Below, piece by piece: positions 34,052 to 43,832 of a DNA stretch of 64,000 nucleotides. The stretch's first letter is position 1. Every line of letters starts with the position of its first letter. The notes under the pieces were generated by a model. The model worked only from the letters and a program-made list of their open reading frames with translations. It did not search any database and was not told where the DNA came from. A program made the position numbers and the translations under genes. The stretch covers positions 24,641 to 88,640 of the forward strand of contig CANJQN010000017.1 in the NCBI GenBank assembly GCA_947476465.1, given 5' to 3'. This DNA comes from Comamonadaceae bacterium (GTDB lineage: Bacteria > Pseudomonadota > Gammaproteobacteria > Burkholderiales > Burkholderiaceae_C).

Positions 34052-36538
34052 ATGCGAGCCCGTCGCGTCCTCAAGCTCTCGCTGGCTTCGCTGCTGGCGC
34101 TCATCGTGCTGCTGGCGCTGGCCGCCGGGGTGTATGTGTGGCGCAGCTTCCCCACGCTCGACGGGCAGCTGCGCGCCGCCGGCCTGGCCGCGCCGGTGCA
34201 GGTGCGGCGCGATGCATCCGATGTGACGCATATCGAGGCGCAAAGCCTGGCCGATGCCTATTTCGCCCTGGGCTATGTCCACGCGCAGGAGCGCGGCTGG
34301 CAGCTGGAGTTCAACCGCCGGGTGATGCACGGCCAACTCAGCGAGCTGTTCGGCGAATCGACGCTGGAGACCGACCGCACCCTTCGCCGCCTGGGCATCG
34401 TGCGTGCCGCGCAGGCGCAGTGGGAACGCATGCCCGCCGCCGAGCAGCAACTGCTGCAAGCCTATGCGCGCGGCATCAACAACTTTCACAGTGCCAGTTC
34501 GCAGGCCCTGCCGCCCGAGTTCCACATCCTGCGCACCCGGCCCGGTGAATGGACCCCGCAGGACAGCGTGGCCTGGGCCCTGATGATGGCGCTGGATCTG
34601 GGCGGCAACTGGGGCCAGGAGTTCAACCGCCTGTCGGTGCTGCAGCGGCTGTCCACGCCCGAGCTGTGGCAGCTGTTGCCGCCCTACCCGGGCGAGGCAC
34701 CGGCCACACGGGTGGACCTGGCGGCCTTGTACCGCGGCCTGGGCGTGTACCGCGAGCCGGTCAAGACCTCGTCTTCGTCCGAGCGCGCGCCCCTGGCGCT
34801 CGCCAGGGGTGACGCGCCTGCCGAGCCCGACGAATGGCGCGCCGGTATCGGCTGGCGCGAAGGCATCGGCTCCAACAACTGGGTGGTGGCGGGCTCGCGC
34901 ACCACCAGCGGCAAGCCGCTGCTGGCCAACGACCCGCACCTGGGCCTGAACGCCCCCGCCGTCTGGTACTTCGCACGCCTGAAGGCCCCGGCGGCGCCGG
35001 GCGGGCGGCCCACCGACGTGATCGGCGCCACCCTGCCGGGCGCGCCCGGTGTGGTGCTGGGGCGCACCGCCGGCGTGGCCTGGGGCTTTACCAACACCAC
35101 CTCCGACGCGCAAGACCTGTACCTGGAGCAGATCGACCCCGCCCGCCCGGACCACTACCGCACGCCCGAGGGCTGGGCCCGCTTCGAGCAGCGCGACGAG
35201 ATCATCAAGGTCAAGGGCCGGGCCGACGAGAAGCTGGTGGTGCGCAGCACGCGCCACGGCCCGGTGATGAGCGATGCCAACGCCGCCTATGCCGACCTGA
35301 TCGACACCCGCCGCTACGCATTGGCCCTGCGCTGGTTGGCGCTCGATGCCGACAACCTTTCGGTGCGCGCGACGCTGCAGGCCAATTTTGCGCAGACGGT
35401 CGACGAGTTGATGGCCGCCTTCGCCGAGTTTCGCGCACCGATGCAAAGCGTGGTGGCCGCCGACACCCAGGGCGGCACCGCTTTCCAGACCATCGGCCGC
35501 GTGCCGCTGCGCGGCGCCGGGGACGATCTGCGCGGCATGGCGCCCGCCCCTGGCTGGGAGGCGAAGTACGACTGGCAGGGCCTGCTGCCCGCAGCCGACA
35601 ACCCGCGGGCCGACACGGCCCAGATCGAGGCCCATGGCTGGCTGGCCACCGCCAACCATCGCATCCACCCGGCCGGCTTCGCGCACTTCATGGGGCAGGA
35701 CTGGATCACGCCCGAGCGCTTCGAGCGCATCGAGGCGCTGCTGGCGGCCACGCCGCGGCACGACGCGGCCAGCTTTGCGCGGGTGCAGGCCGACACCGTG
35801 TCGCTGACCGCGCAGCGCTTGCTGCCGCTGCTGCGTGCGACCCAAAGCGACCATGCCCTGGCCGCCGCCGCGCAAGCCGAGTTGAAGGCGTTCGACGGCG
35901 ACATGCGCGCCGACCGCGCTGCACCGCTGATCGTGGCAGCCTGGGCCGACGAGCTCACGCGGGGCATCGTGACGCCCAAGCTGGGTGCGGCGAAATTCAA
36001 GGCCCTGTACGGCAAGCGCTCGCTGCGTGCCGGGCTCCACGCCATCCTGGAAGACCCGCAGGCCGCCCGCACGTGGTGTGCGCCGCAGACGTGTGAGCAG
36101 CAGTCCAGCGCCGCGCTGGGCCGCGCGCTGGACCGGCTCTCCGCAGCGCAGGGCAGCGATGCCGCAGCGTGGCGCTGGGGTCAGGCCCATCCGGCCATCT
36201 CGTCGCACCGGCCCTTTGGCAACGTCGCCGCCCTGGCGCGCTTCTTCGACGTCACCGTGCCCACCGGCGGCGATTCGTGGACGGTGAACGTGGGCCAGTA
36301 CAGCGCGAGCAACACCGGCCCGCCATTTGCCAACCGGCTGGCACCCAGCCTGCGGGCGATCTACGACCTGTCGGATTTGGAGAAGTCGCAGTTCATCTAC
36401 CAGACCGGCCAGAGCGGGCTGGTGTTCAGCCCGCGTTACCGCGACATGGCGCAGGCCTGGGCCCGGGTGGAATACCGGCCGCTGCGCCTGGCGCCGTCGG
36501 CGTGGACGCATCAGGCGACGCTGGTGCCGGCGCGCTGA
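34052..36538 (+). CDS. Penicillin-acylase family Ntn hydrolase
   Basis: The family cleaves amide bonds, for example in beta-lactams or acyl-homoserine lactones, after autocatalytic splitting into two chains. The ATG at 34052 has GAGAGG ten bases upstream; a GTG at 34034 overlapping the previous stop is the alternative. The ~828-residue protein has an N-terminal membrane anchor or signal (LKLSLASLLALIVLLALAAGVYVW) and alpha-chain motif ALGYVHAQERGWQLEFNRR. The nucleophile Ser opens the beta chain in GIGSNNWVVAGSRTTSGKPLLANDPHL near residue 275. Quorum-signal degradation is possible but unproven. Confidence 0.92.
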   Translation: MRARRVLKLSLASLLALIVLLALAAGVYVWRSFPTLDGQLRAAGLAAPVQVRRDASDVTHIEAQSLADAYFALGYVHAQERGWQLEFNRRVMHGQLSELFGESTLETDRTLRRLGIVRAAQAQWERMPAAEQQLLQAYARGINNFHSASSQALPPEFHILRTRPGEWTPQDSVAWALMMALDLGGNWGQEFNRLSVLQRLSTPELWQLLPPYPGEAPATRVDLAALYRGLGVYREPVKTSSSSERAPLALARGDAPAEPDEWRAGIGWREGIGSNNWVVAGSRTTSGKPLLANDPHLGLNAPAVWYFARLKAPAAPGGRPTDVIGATLPGAPGVVLGRTAGVAWGFTNTTSDAQDLYLEQIDPARPDHYRTPEGWARFEQRDEIIKVKGRADEKLVVRSTRHGPVMSDANAAYADLIDTRRYALALRWLALDADNLSVRATLQANFAQTVDELMAAFAEFRAPMQSVVAADTQGGTAFQTIGRVPLRGAGDDLRGMAPAPGWEAKYDWQGLLPAADNPRADTAQIEAHGWLATANHRIHPAGFAHFMGQDWITPERFERIEALLAATPRHDAASFARVQADTVSLTAQRLLPLLRATQSDHALAAAAQAELKAFDGDMRADRAAPLIVAAWADELTRGIVTPKLGAAKFKALYGKRSLRAGLHAILEDPQAARTWCAPQTCEQQSSAALGRALDRLSAAQGSDAAAWRWGQAHPAISSHRPFGNVAALARFFDVTVPTGGDSWTVNVGQYSASNTGPPFANRLAPSLRAIYDLSDLEKSQFIYQTGQSGLVFSPRYRDMAQAWARVEYRPLRLAPSAWTHQATLVPAR

Positions 36539-36812
36539 GCTCCCTATCCTTCGGGGTGAGCCCCCTATCCTTCGGGGTGAGCTCCCTATCTTTCGGGCTG
36601 AGCTCCCTATCTTTCGGGCTGAGCTCCCTATCCTTCGGGGTGAGCTCCCTATCTTTCGGGCTGAGCCCCCAAACCGTTCGGGCTGAGCTTGTCGAAGCCA
36701 TTGCGAGCCCTTCGACAGGCTCAGGGCGAACGGAAACGGGCGAACGGCAAGGGCGCGAACGGAAACGGGCGAACGGCAAGGGCGCGAACGGAAACGGGCG
36801 AACGCAGAGGAT
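36538..36812. repeat. Tandem repeat arrays between acylase and BMP-protein genes
   Basis: From 36538 six tandem copies of a 21-base unit (GAGCTCCCTATCYTTCGGGSY) run into a diverged seventh and then into a GCTGAGCTTGTCGAAGCC/CCTTCGACAGGCTCAGGG inverted pair. About two and a half copies of a 29-base unit (CGGAAACGGGCGAACGGCAA plus GGGCGCGAA) follow. The 21-base unit looks derived from one end of the palindromic repeat. The remaining bases to 36907 hold TTAAAAT at 36831, a possible -10 element for the next gene, and nothing else I can identify. Confidence 0.85.
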
Positions 36813-36907
36813 GTGCCCGAAGGCGACCCATTAAAATCCCCCCCGACAAGGTCGCGCCCCGGCGGCCTTTTTCTTTTCATCCACCCGGGGCCATGTAGAG
36901 GAACACC

Positions 36908-37987
36908 ATGTTCAAAAACCTCGCGGCCTGTGCCATTGCAGGCCTCTTGTGCTTTTCCCCCCTCATCTCGCGCGCCCAGGGCACACCGCCGCTCAAGATC
37001 GGCTTCGTCCATGTGGCGCCCGTCACCGAAGCCGGCTGGGTGCGCCAACATGAAGACGGCCGTAAGGCGCTGGACGCCGCGCTTGGCGCGAAGGTGCAGA
37101 CCACCGCCGTCGAGAACGTCCCTGAGGGCCCCGACGCCGAGCGCGTCATCCGCGACCTGGCCCTGCAGGGTCACAAGCTGATCTTCACGCCCAGCTTCGG
37201 CTACATGGAACCCACCCTGCGGGTGGCGCGCGACTTCCCCGACGTGAAGTTCGAATCCATCACCGGCTACAAGACCGCGCCCAACGTGGCCACGGCCAAT
37301 GCCCGCTACTACGAAGGGCGTTACCTGGCCGGTATTGCCGCCGGGCGCATGACGCGCACGCACCTGGCCGGCTATGTGGCGGGCTTTCCCATTCCCGAAG
37401 TGCTGCAGGGCATCAACGCCTTCACCCTGGGCATGCGCTCGGTCAACCCGCAGGCGCAGGTGAAGGTGGTCTTTCTCGGTGAGTGGTTCAACCCTGCGCG
37501 CGAGCGCGACGCCGCCATGACCCTGTTCAATCAAGAGGTCGACGTAATCTCCTTCCACACCGCCTCCACAGCAGTGATGACCGCAGCCCAGGAGCGCGGC
37601 CGCATGGCGGTGGCCTACCACTCCGACATGCGGCGCTTCGCGCCCGACGCGCAGATCGCCGCCGTCACCCACCACTGGGGCGACTACTACACCCGCCGCG
37701 CCCGCGAGGTGCTGGCCGGTACGTGGAAGCCCGCGCAGGTGTGGGGCGGCGTGCGCGAAGGCATGGTGCGGGTCGGCGACTTCGGCCCCAAGGTGCCGGC
37801 CGCCGTGCAGGGCGAGGTGCTGGCGCGCCAAAACGAGATCGCCGCCGGCCGCCTGCACCCCTTCACCGGCCCGATCGTGGACAACGAGGGCCGCACGGTC
37901 GCGGCGGCCGGTGTGCGTCTGGGTGACGAGCAGATCCTGCAAATGAACTACCTGGTCGCTGGGGTGCAGGGCAAGGCCGCAAAATAG
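36908..37987 (+). CDS. BMP-family purine-binding periplasmic protein
   Basis: A second binding protein of the same family as that at 28241, but with a cleavable signal peptide (MFKNLAACAIAGLLCFSPLISRAQG) and no lipobox. The 359-residue protein keeps KIGFVHVAPVTEAGWVRQHEDGRKAL, FTPSFGYMEP and ARYYEGRYLAGIAAGRMTRTHLAGYV. No ATPase or permease is adjacent. It lies four bases upstream of guanine deaminase in one transcript, so it may deliver guanine or a related base to the importer at 24-29 kb. Confidence 0.9.
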   Translation: MFKNLAACAIAGLLCFSPLISRAQGTPPLKIGFVHVAPVTEAGWVRQHEDGRKALDAALGAKVQTTAVENVPEGPDAERVIRDLALQGHKLIFTPSFGYMEPTLRVARDFPDVKFESITGYKTAPNVATANARYYEGRYLAGIAAGRMTRTHLAGYVAGFPIPEVLQGINAFTLGMRSVNPQAQVKVVFLGEWFNPARERDAAMTLFNQEVDVISFHTASTAVMTAAQERGRMAVAYHSDMRRFAPDAQIAAVTHHWGDYYTRRAREVLAGTWKPAQVWGGVREGMVRVGDFGPKVPAAVQGEVLARQNEIAAGRLHPFTGPIVDNEGRTVAAAGVRLGDEQILQMNYLVAGVQGKAAK

Positions 37988-37991
37988 CGGC

Positions 37992-39317
37992 ATGAAAGCC
38001 TATCGCGCGGCGCTGCTGCGGTTCGACCAGCACGGTGCGCCCGTGCATGACGACGACGCCCTGCTGGTCGTCGGCCCCGATGCCTGCGGCGCCCAGGTGG
38101 TACGCGCCGCCGGCGCCTACGCCCAGCTCGCGCCCAACTACCCCGGCCTGGCCATCGAGCACCTGCCGGGGCGCCTGCTGGCCCCCGGCTTCATCGACCT
38201 GCACGTCCACTTCCCGCAGACCGACGTGATCGGCTCGCCGGCCGAGGGCCTGCTGCCCTGGCTGGAAAATTACACCTTTCCCCACGAGTCGCGCTTTGCC
38301 GATCCGGCCTATGCGCAAGATGTGGCGCAGGTGTTCCTCGACGAGCTGCTGCGCCACGGCGTCACTACCGCGCTCACGTTTGCCACATCGCACCCGGCCT
38401 CGGTCGACGCCTTGATGGGGGCGGCCCAGCGCCGAGGCCTGCGCCTGATCGGTGGCAAGGTGCTGCAAGACCGCCATTCGCCCGATGGCGTGCGCGATGA
38501 CACCGAACAATCCCTGATCGACACCGAGGCGCTGATCGCCCGCTGGCACGGCCAGGGCCGCCTGGGCTATGCCATCACGCCGCGTTTTGCGCCCAGCTCC
38601 TCCGACGCGCAACTGCGTGGCGCGGGCGAGCTGGCGGCCCGGTATCCCGATGTGTGGATCCAGTCGCACGTGGCCGAGAACAAGGACGAGGTCGCCTGGG
38701 CCCGCCAGCTGTTCCCCGACGCGCGCAGCTACCTGGCGGTGTACGAGGGCTTCGGCCTGCTGCGCGAGCGCGCGGTCTACGCCCACTGCATCCATTTCGA
38801 CGACGACGACCGCCGGCTGATGAAGGCCACCGGCGCGGCCGCGGCGGTCAGCCCCAGCAGCAACCTGTTCCTGGGCAGCGGCTTCTTCGACTTCGAGGCG
38901 GCCGACCGCATCGGCTTTCAGTACGGCCTGGCCAGTGACGTCGGTGGCGGCACCAGCTTCAGCCCCTTTCACACCATGCTGGCCGCCTACTACGTGGGCC
39001 GCGAAGGCCAGACCAAGCCCGGCGTGTCGCTGCGGCCCGGCCACCTGTGGTGGATGCACACGGCCGGCGCCGCCCGCGCCCTGGGCCTGGAGGGTGTGGT
39101 GGGCAACCTGCAACCGGGCTGCGAGGCCGATTTTCTGGTGCTCAACCCGCAGGCCACACCGCTGCTGGCGCGCAAGGCGCGGCAGGCGCGCAACCTCGAC
39201 GAACGGCTGTTCTCGTTGATCGTGCTGGGGGATGACCGGGTGGTCGAGCGGGTGGTCGTCAACGGCCGGCCGGCCGGCGGCGCCACCTACAATGCCGCCC
39301 CAGGAGAGACCCCATGA
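37992..39317 (+). CDS. guaD: Guanine deaminase
   Basis: GuaD hydrolyses guanine to xanthine plus ammonia, feeding XdhAB. The 441-residue amidohydrolase has metal motif [35 protein letters not shown], the family [14 protein letters not shown] segment ([16 protein letters not shown]), [16 protein letters not shown], and [15 protein letters not shown] with the catalytic Asp. The length is normal. It overlaps dcd by four bases. Confidence 0.95.
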   Translation: MKAYRAALLRFDQHGAPVHDDDALLVVGPDACGAQVVRAAGAYAQLAPNYPGLAIEHLPGRLLAPGFIDLHVHFPQTDVIGSPAEGLLPWLENYTFPHESRFADPAYAQDVAQVFLDELLRHGVTTALTFATSHPASVDALMGAAQRRGLRLIGGKVLQDRHSPDGVRDDTEQSLIDTEALIARWHGQGRLGYAITPRFAPSSSDAQLRGAGELAARYPDVWIQSHVAENKDEVAWARQLFPDARSYLAVYEGFGLLRERAVYAHCIHFDDDDRRLMKATGAAAAVSPSSNLFLGSGFFDFEAADRIGFQYGLASDVGGGTSFSPFHTMLAAYYVGREGQTKPGVSLRPGHLWWMHTAGAARALGLEGVVGNLQPGCEADFLVLNPQATPLLARKARQARNLDERLFSLIVLGDDRVVERVVVNGRPAGGATYNAAPGETP

Positions 39318-39880
39318 GTATCAAGAGTGACAAGTGGATTCGGCGCATGGCGCAGCAGCACGGGCTGATCGAGCCCTTCGAGCCGCGGCAGGTGCGCGAG
39401 GTCGATGGCCGGCGCGTGATCAGCTACGGCACCTCCAGCTACGGCTACGACATCCGCTGCGCGCCCGAATTCAAGGTGTTCACCAACATCCACAGCACGG
39501 TGGTGGACCCGAAGAACTTCGACGAAAAAAGCTTCGTCGATTTTTACGGCGATTCCTGCATCATCCCGCCCAACAGCTTCGCGCTGGCGCGCACGCTCGA
39601 ATACTTTCGCATCCCGCGCAATGTGCTGACGATTTGCCTGGGCAAGAGCACGTATGCGCGCTGCGGCATCATCGTCAACGTGACGCCTTTCGAGCCCGAG
39701 TGGGAGGGTTTCGTCACGCTGGAGTTCTCCAACACCACGCCGCTGCCGGCCAAGATCTACGCCGGCGAAGGCTGCGCCCAGGTGCTGTTCTTCGAGAGCG
39801 ACGAGGTCTGCGAGGTGAGCTACAAGGACCGCGGCGGCAAGTACCAGGGGCAGACGGGCGTTACGCTGCCCAAAGCGTAG
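39314..39880 (+). CDS. dcd: dCTP deaminase
   Basis: Dcd converts dCTP to dUTP for thymidylate synthesis. The 188-residue protein is complete, with [52 protein letters not shown] (containing the catalytic region) and the ending [13 protein letters not shown]. It is coupled by ATGA to guaD and its last 20 bases overlap the convergent cyclodeaminase-family gene. Confidence 0.96.
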   Translation: MSIKSDKWIRRMAQQHGLIEPFEPRQVREVDGRRVISYGTSSYGYDIRCAPEFKVFTNIHSTVVDPKNFDEKSFVDFYGDSCIIPPNSFALARTLEYFRIPRNVLTICLGKSTYARCGIIVNVTPFEPEWEGFVTLEFSNTTPLPAKIYAGEGCAQVLFFESDEVCEVSYKDRGGKYQGQTGVTLPKA

Positions 39881-40793
39881 CGGCGCGCGCCGCGGCCAGG
39901 TCCCAGCCCGCCCAGCCGCAGCTCTTGAATAGCACCGGCCCGCGTGGCCCCTGAGGAGCGCTGCGCGGCGATGCCTCCCCTCGCACCCACTCGCCGAGCG
40001 TCCGGTAGCGATCGACCGGCAAGCCCGCCTGCAGCAGGTCTCCCGCTTCGTGCCGGGCATCGGCTGCATCCAGCCAGATGCTGCCTTTTGCAGCCACGTG
40101 CCGGCACAGCGCGGGCGACAACTCCACCATGGTCGGCGTAAACGCGCCGACCGCCGCGATGAAGGCATCGTCCCTGGGCGCCCGCGTCAGCACCACACCG
40201 CTGGCAGGCGTGCAGGTGACCACCAACGGGCAGTCGGCCAGTGCGGCATTGGCGTCGTCGACCACCGAGGCGGCCAGCCCCAGGCTGCGGGCGTGGGCCG
40301 CCAGGGCCTGCGCGCCGGCCGCGCCGCGCGAGGCGATGCGCACCTCGCCAATCGGGAAGCCCTGGGCGAAGGCTTCCAGGTGGGCGCGGCCCTGCACGCC
40401 GGCGCCCACGATCAGCAGCGGCCCGCTGGTGTTCGGCGCCAGGAGCTGCGCAGCCAACAGCGACACGGCAGCGGTACGGCGCGCCGTGACGGTGGGCCCG
40501 TCCAGGATCAGCCGGCGCTCGCCTGTGGCCACGTCAAAGATCAGCATGTCGCCCTGGATGGTGGGGCGGCCGCTGCCCGCATTGGCCGGGGTGTAAGTGA
40601 TGAGCTTGGTAATGGCGACCGCGTCATCCATGGCTGGCATCACGAACAGGCTGCCGCCTCCTGCGAGTGCTTGCACCAGCCGTGCTGGCACCTGCACGCA
40701 AGCGTCAGACAGCAGGGCGTGCACGGCAGTGGCCAGCGCCTGATAGGGCAGGGCCTGGGCGGTGGCGAGGGCGTCGAGGTGGGTGGGGGCCAT
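39861..40793 (-). CDS. Ornithine cyclodeaminase / mu-crystallin family protein
   Basis: An NAD(P)-dependent family that includes ornithine cyclodeaminase and delta-1-pyrroline-2-carboxylate reductase. With start MAPTHLDAL (40793) it has ~310 residues; upstream ATGs at 40814 and 40844 are possible. Family features are [41 protein letters not shown] and Rossmann motif [14 protein letters not shown]. It lies between dcd and recJ with no obvious partner, so the substrate cannot be assigned. Confidence 0.9.
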   Translation of the reverse strand: MAPTHLDALATAQALPYQALATAVHALLSDACVQVPARLVQALAGGGSLFVMPAMDDAVAITKLITYTPANAGSGRPTIQGDMLIFDVATGERRLILDGPTVTARRTAAVSLLAAQLLAPNTSGPLLIVGAGVQGRAHLEAFAQGFPIGEVRIASRGAAGAQALAAHARSLGLAASVVDDANAALADCPLVVTCTPASGVVLTRAPRDDAFIAAVGAFTPTMVELSPALCRHVAAKGSIWLDAADARHEAGDLLQAGLPVDRYRTLGEWVRGEASPRSAPQGPRGPVLFKSCGWAGWDLAAARAATLWAA

Positions 40794-41024
40794 GGGTGGG
40801 GATTTTGGACGCATGGCTGATCGACGTGCGCCCTGGCTGACCACGCGCTGGGGCGTTTCAGTCCGACAGCGTTGAACTCGAATATGCCGACGCCGCGCGG
40901 GCCGTCTCGCCCGAGGTGTCGCTTGAGGCCTGCGACGACGAGCGCGAACTGCGTACGCTCGCCACCCAGCTGTTCGCGTGGTTCGATCGGGGACGCCGCG
41001 GCTGACGCGCGGGTGCCGCCCGCT

Positions 41025-42818
41025 TCAAAGCTCCGCCCCCTCCACCATAAAACGGACCTTGCGCTGGCCCTGCCACTCGTCGGCGTCGAGCCGGAAGGCC
41101 AGCTTGGCGCGCGCGGGCAGCGGCTCGGTGCGGCCGAACCAGATGCCGTCCACGGGCTGGCCCTGGTGGCGCAGCTTCAGGGCCAGATGTTTCTCGCCCA
41201 CCAGGCGCTGCGACAGCACCTCCAGTTCTTCGCTGAACACGGGCGCGGCAAAGCCCTGGCCCCACACTTCCTTGTGCAGCGCGTCCACTAGGTCCACCCG
41301 CCGGTACTCGGGCGCGAGCGGGCCGTCGGTTTCCAGCCGGCGCTGCAGCGTGGCCGGGTCCAGCCATTCTGCGGCGACCTGGCTGAGCGCCTCTTCGAAG
41401 GTGTCCAGGTGTTCCTCGGCGATGGTGCAGCCGGCGGCCATGGCGTGGCCGCCGAAGCGCAGCAGCACGCCGGGGTGGCGCTTGGCCACCAGGTCGAGCG
41501 CGTCGCGCAGATGAAAGCCGGCGATCGAGCGGCCCGAGCCCTTGAGCTCGTGCTCCTTGCCCGGCGCCTGGCTGGCCGCGAAGACGAAGGCCGGGCGGTG
41601 CAGCTGGTCCTTGATGCGTGAGGCGACGATGCCGACCACGCCTTCATGAAAATCAGGGTCAAACACGCAGATGGCCGGCGGTGGCTCGTCGCCTTCGTCG
41701 AACAGGCTCATGGCCACTTCCATCGCCTGCTCGCGCATGCCGACTTCGATCTCGCGGCGCTCGCGGTTGATCCCATCGAGCGTGCTGGCCAGTTCGTCGG
41801 CGCGGGCTGCGTCGTCGGTCAGCAGGCATTCGATGCCCAACGTCATGTCGGCCAGCCGGCCGGCGGCGTTGATGCGCGGGCCCAGGGCGAAGCCGAAGTC
41901 GAAGGTGGTGGCCACCTGGGACTTGCGTCCGGCCACCGCGAACAGCGCCGCGATGCCGGCGGGCAGGTGGCCGGCGCGAATGCGGCGCAGGCCCTGGGCC
42001 ACGAGGCGCCGGTTGTTGGCGTCGAGTTTGACCACGTCGGCCACGGTGCCCAGGGCCACGATCGGCAGCAGCGCATCGAGCTTCGGTTGGAGGACAGCGA
42101 CCCCCACGCTTCCCGCTTCGCGTGGTGCGCTGCCCCCCGAGGGGGTTGCCCCGGCTTGGGGCGGCCCGGCGCCGGGGCGCGCATCAAACACCCCGCGCGA
42201 GCGCAACTCGGAGCGCAGCGCCAGCAGCACGTAGAACATCACGCCCACGCCGGCCATGGCCTTGCTTTCGAAGCCGCAGCCGGGCTGGTTGGGGTTGACG
42301 ATCACCGCCGCGTCGGGCAACTGCGAGCCTGGCAGGTGGTGGTCGGTCACCAGCACCTGCAGGCCCAGCGCATTGGCCTCTCCCACACCGTCGACGCTGG
42401 CAATGCCGTTGTCGACGGTGATGAGGACGTCGGCGCCGCGCTCGTGCACGCGCCGGGCAATCGAGGGCGTGAGCCCGTAGCCGTCGGCTACCCGATCGGG
42501 GACCAGGTAGTCGACGTGCTTGGCGCCCAGCAGGCGCAACCCGCGCATGCCCACGGCGCAGGCGGTCGCGCCGTCGCAGTCGTAGTCGGCCACGATGCAC
42601 AGGCGCTTGTTGGCGGCGATGGCGTCGGCCAGCAGCACGGCGGCCTCGTGCGCGCCCTTGAGGCCCGATGGCGGCAGCAGGCGGGCCAGGCCGTCGTCGA
42701 GTTCGTCCTTGTGGCTCACGCCCCGGGCGGCGAACAGGCGCGCCAGCAGGGGATGCACGCCGGCCTGTTCCAGGGCCCAGGCGGCGCGGGGGTTCACGTC
42801 ACGGGTGAGGAATTTCAT
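41025..42818 (-). CDS. recJ: Single-stranded-DNA exonuclease RecJ with repeat-derived insert
   Basis: RecJ is the 5'-3' ssDNA exonuclease of recombination and mismatch repair. From MKFLTRDVNPRAAW at 42818 it has 597 residues. It shows the DHH motifs CIVADYDCDGATA, VDNGIAS and VTDHHLPG, the DHHA1 motif LLRFGGHAMAAGCTI and a C-terminal OB fold. Residues ~212-244 (RPGAGPPQAGATPSGGSAPREAGS...) break the conserved stretch before PKLDALLPIVALGTVADVV and are encoded by a palindromic repeat. The start overlaps the stop of the gene upstream by four bases. Confidence 0.95.
   Translation of the reverse strand: MKFLTRDVNPRAAWALEQAGVHPLLARLFAARGVSHKDELDDGLARLLPPSGLKGAHEAAVLLADAIAANKRLCIVADYDCDGATACAVGMRGLRLLGAKHVDYLVPDRVADGYGLTPSIARRVHERGADVLITVDNGIASVDGVGEANALGLQVLVTDHHLPGSQLPDAAVIVNPNQPGCGFESKAMAGVGVMFYVLLALRSELRSRGVFDARPGAGPPQAGATPSGGSAPREAGSVGVAVLQPKLDALLPIVALGTVADVVKLDANNRRLVAQGLRRIRAGHLPAGIAALFAVAGRKSQVATTFDFGFALGPRINAAGRLADMTLGIECLLTDDAARADELASTLDGINRERREIEVGMREQAMEVAMSLFDEGDEPPPAICVFDPDFHEGVVGIVASRIKDQLHRPAFVFAASQAPGKEHELKGSGRSIAGFHLRDALDLVAKRHPGVLLRFGGHAMAAGCTIAEEHLDTFEEALSQVAAEWLDPATLQRRLETDGPLAPEYRRVDLVDALHKEVWGQGFAAPVFSEELEVLSQRLVGEKHLALKLRHQGQPVDGIWFGRTEPLPARAKLAFRLDADEWQGQRKVRFMVEGAEL
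42089..42184. repeat. In-frame palindromic repeat within recJ
   Basis: This stretch has CTTCCCGCTTCGCGTGG, the hairpin GCCCCCCGAGGGGG and CTTGGGGCGGCCCGGCGCC. That combination is a pattern I associate with intergenic repeats of Comamonadaceae. It adds about 32 codons to recJ without a stop or frameshift. Confidence 0.65.
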
Positions 42819-43768
42819 AGCGGATCGAGGGCCTGGGCCACGGCGGGCGCGCGGCGCAGGGCGCGCAGCAGGCGTTGGTGCCAGGCGGTGGGCACAGTGG
42901 CCCAGGTGCGCGCGGACTTTTCGCCGCACAGGGTGAGTTGGATGGGCTCGCCTGTGCCTTCGGCCTGCGCCAACGGCGCCAGCACCTGCGCATCGAGTTG
43001 TTGCCAGGCGGCGGCCCAGGCCGCCCAGTCGTGGGCCAGGGCCGGCTCGCGCAGGCGGTCGTCGACCTGTGGCGGGGCAGCGGCGTCGGGCAGGCCGGCC
43101 GGCAGGGCGCCCGCGCCGCCGACCCAGAAGGAGTTGACCGGTGCTAGGCCGCGCGCCTCACGCTCGGCGTTGATCGGGTGGGTGTAGAGCAGCATCTGCA
43201 TTTCCTGCTGCAGGCGGCGCACTGTGCGCGCTTCGGTGGCGCGCGGCAACCAGTCGTCGACGGTGGCGCCGGCGGCGCGGTCCAATGAGGCGCAGGCGAG
43301 GTCGGCAAACACGGCGCCGCGCGCGCGCCAGCGCAGCGAGTCGATCCATTCGAGCGCGAGGCCGTCTTCCTCGAAGAAAGGCGTCATGGCCGAAAGCAGT
43401 GCGCGTGAATCGGCCTCGCTCAGCTGCAGCGCCGCCGGCTGGGCCATCACCACGCGGTCGCGGCCCACTTGCCAGTGGCAGGGCGTGAGCCAGGCCCAGG
43501 CCAGCGCACCGGGATCGCCGCCGTGCTGGCGCAGATCCCATGCGGCCCAGGGCACGCGGCCGTCGTCGCTCCACAGGCCCAGCGCTCGAGCTAGCACGCG
43601 CTCATGCGGCAGACAAAGATCGTGCGGCTGGCCGGCATCGAGCGTCTGCGGCGCCAGGCGCGACAGCAGGCGCGTCAGATGCGGCAGCCGCAGGCCGGCC
43701 ACGGCCTGCCGGCTGGCGGGCGATTCGCAGGCGGCGAAGGGAACGAGGAGATGGGCGCTGGACGACAC
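42815..43768 (-). CDS. RpfE-like protein (COG4255 type) of unknown function
   Basis: A 317-residue cytosolic protein of a family sometimes labelled cofactor-independent phosphoglycerate mutase-like or RpfE. It is commonly encoded next to recJ, as in the Xanthomonas rpf region. Recognisable parts are LCLPHERVLARALGL, ACHWQV-like LTPCHWQVGRDRVVMAQPAAL, LLYTHPINAEREARGLAPVNSFWVGGAGALP. The enzymatic label is not supported by obvious phosphatase metal motifs. It is coupled to recJ by a four-base overlap. Confidence 0.82.
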   Translation of the reverse strand: MSSSAHLLVPFAACESPASRQAVAGLRLPHLTRLLSRLAPQTLDAGQPHDLCLPHERVLARALGLWSDDGRVPWAAWDLRQHGGDPGALAWAWLTPCHWQVGRDRVVMAQPAALQLSEADSRALLSAMTPFFEEDGLALEWIDSLRWRARGAVFADLACASLDRAAGATVDDWLPRATEARTVRRLQQEMQMLLYTHPINAEREARGLAPVNSFWVGGAGALPAGLPDAAAPPQVDDRLREPALAHDWAAWAAAWQQLDAQVLAPLAQAEGTGEPIQLTLCGEKSARTWATVPTAWHQRLLRALRRAPAVAQALDPL

Positions 43769-43832
43769 AGCCCTATTGTCCCGGATGCCACAATGGCGCC
43801 CTCATCTCAATGGATCAGGAAGCCCCCGCGGC

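Noticed and set aside
40836..41005. Plus-strand open frame ending SPEVSLEACDDERELRTLATQLFAWFDRGRRG between the cyclodeaminase-family gene and recJ
   Set aside because: It looks somewhat protein-like but has no start codon after the upstream stop and no match I recognise; it may be a gene remnant.
43224..43832. 203-codon N-terminal extension of LolC
   Set aside because: It runs antisense through the RpfE-like gene; LolC family proteins begin at [15 protein letters not shown].
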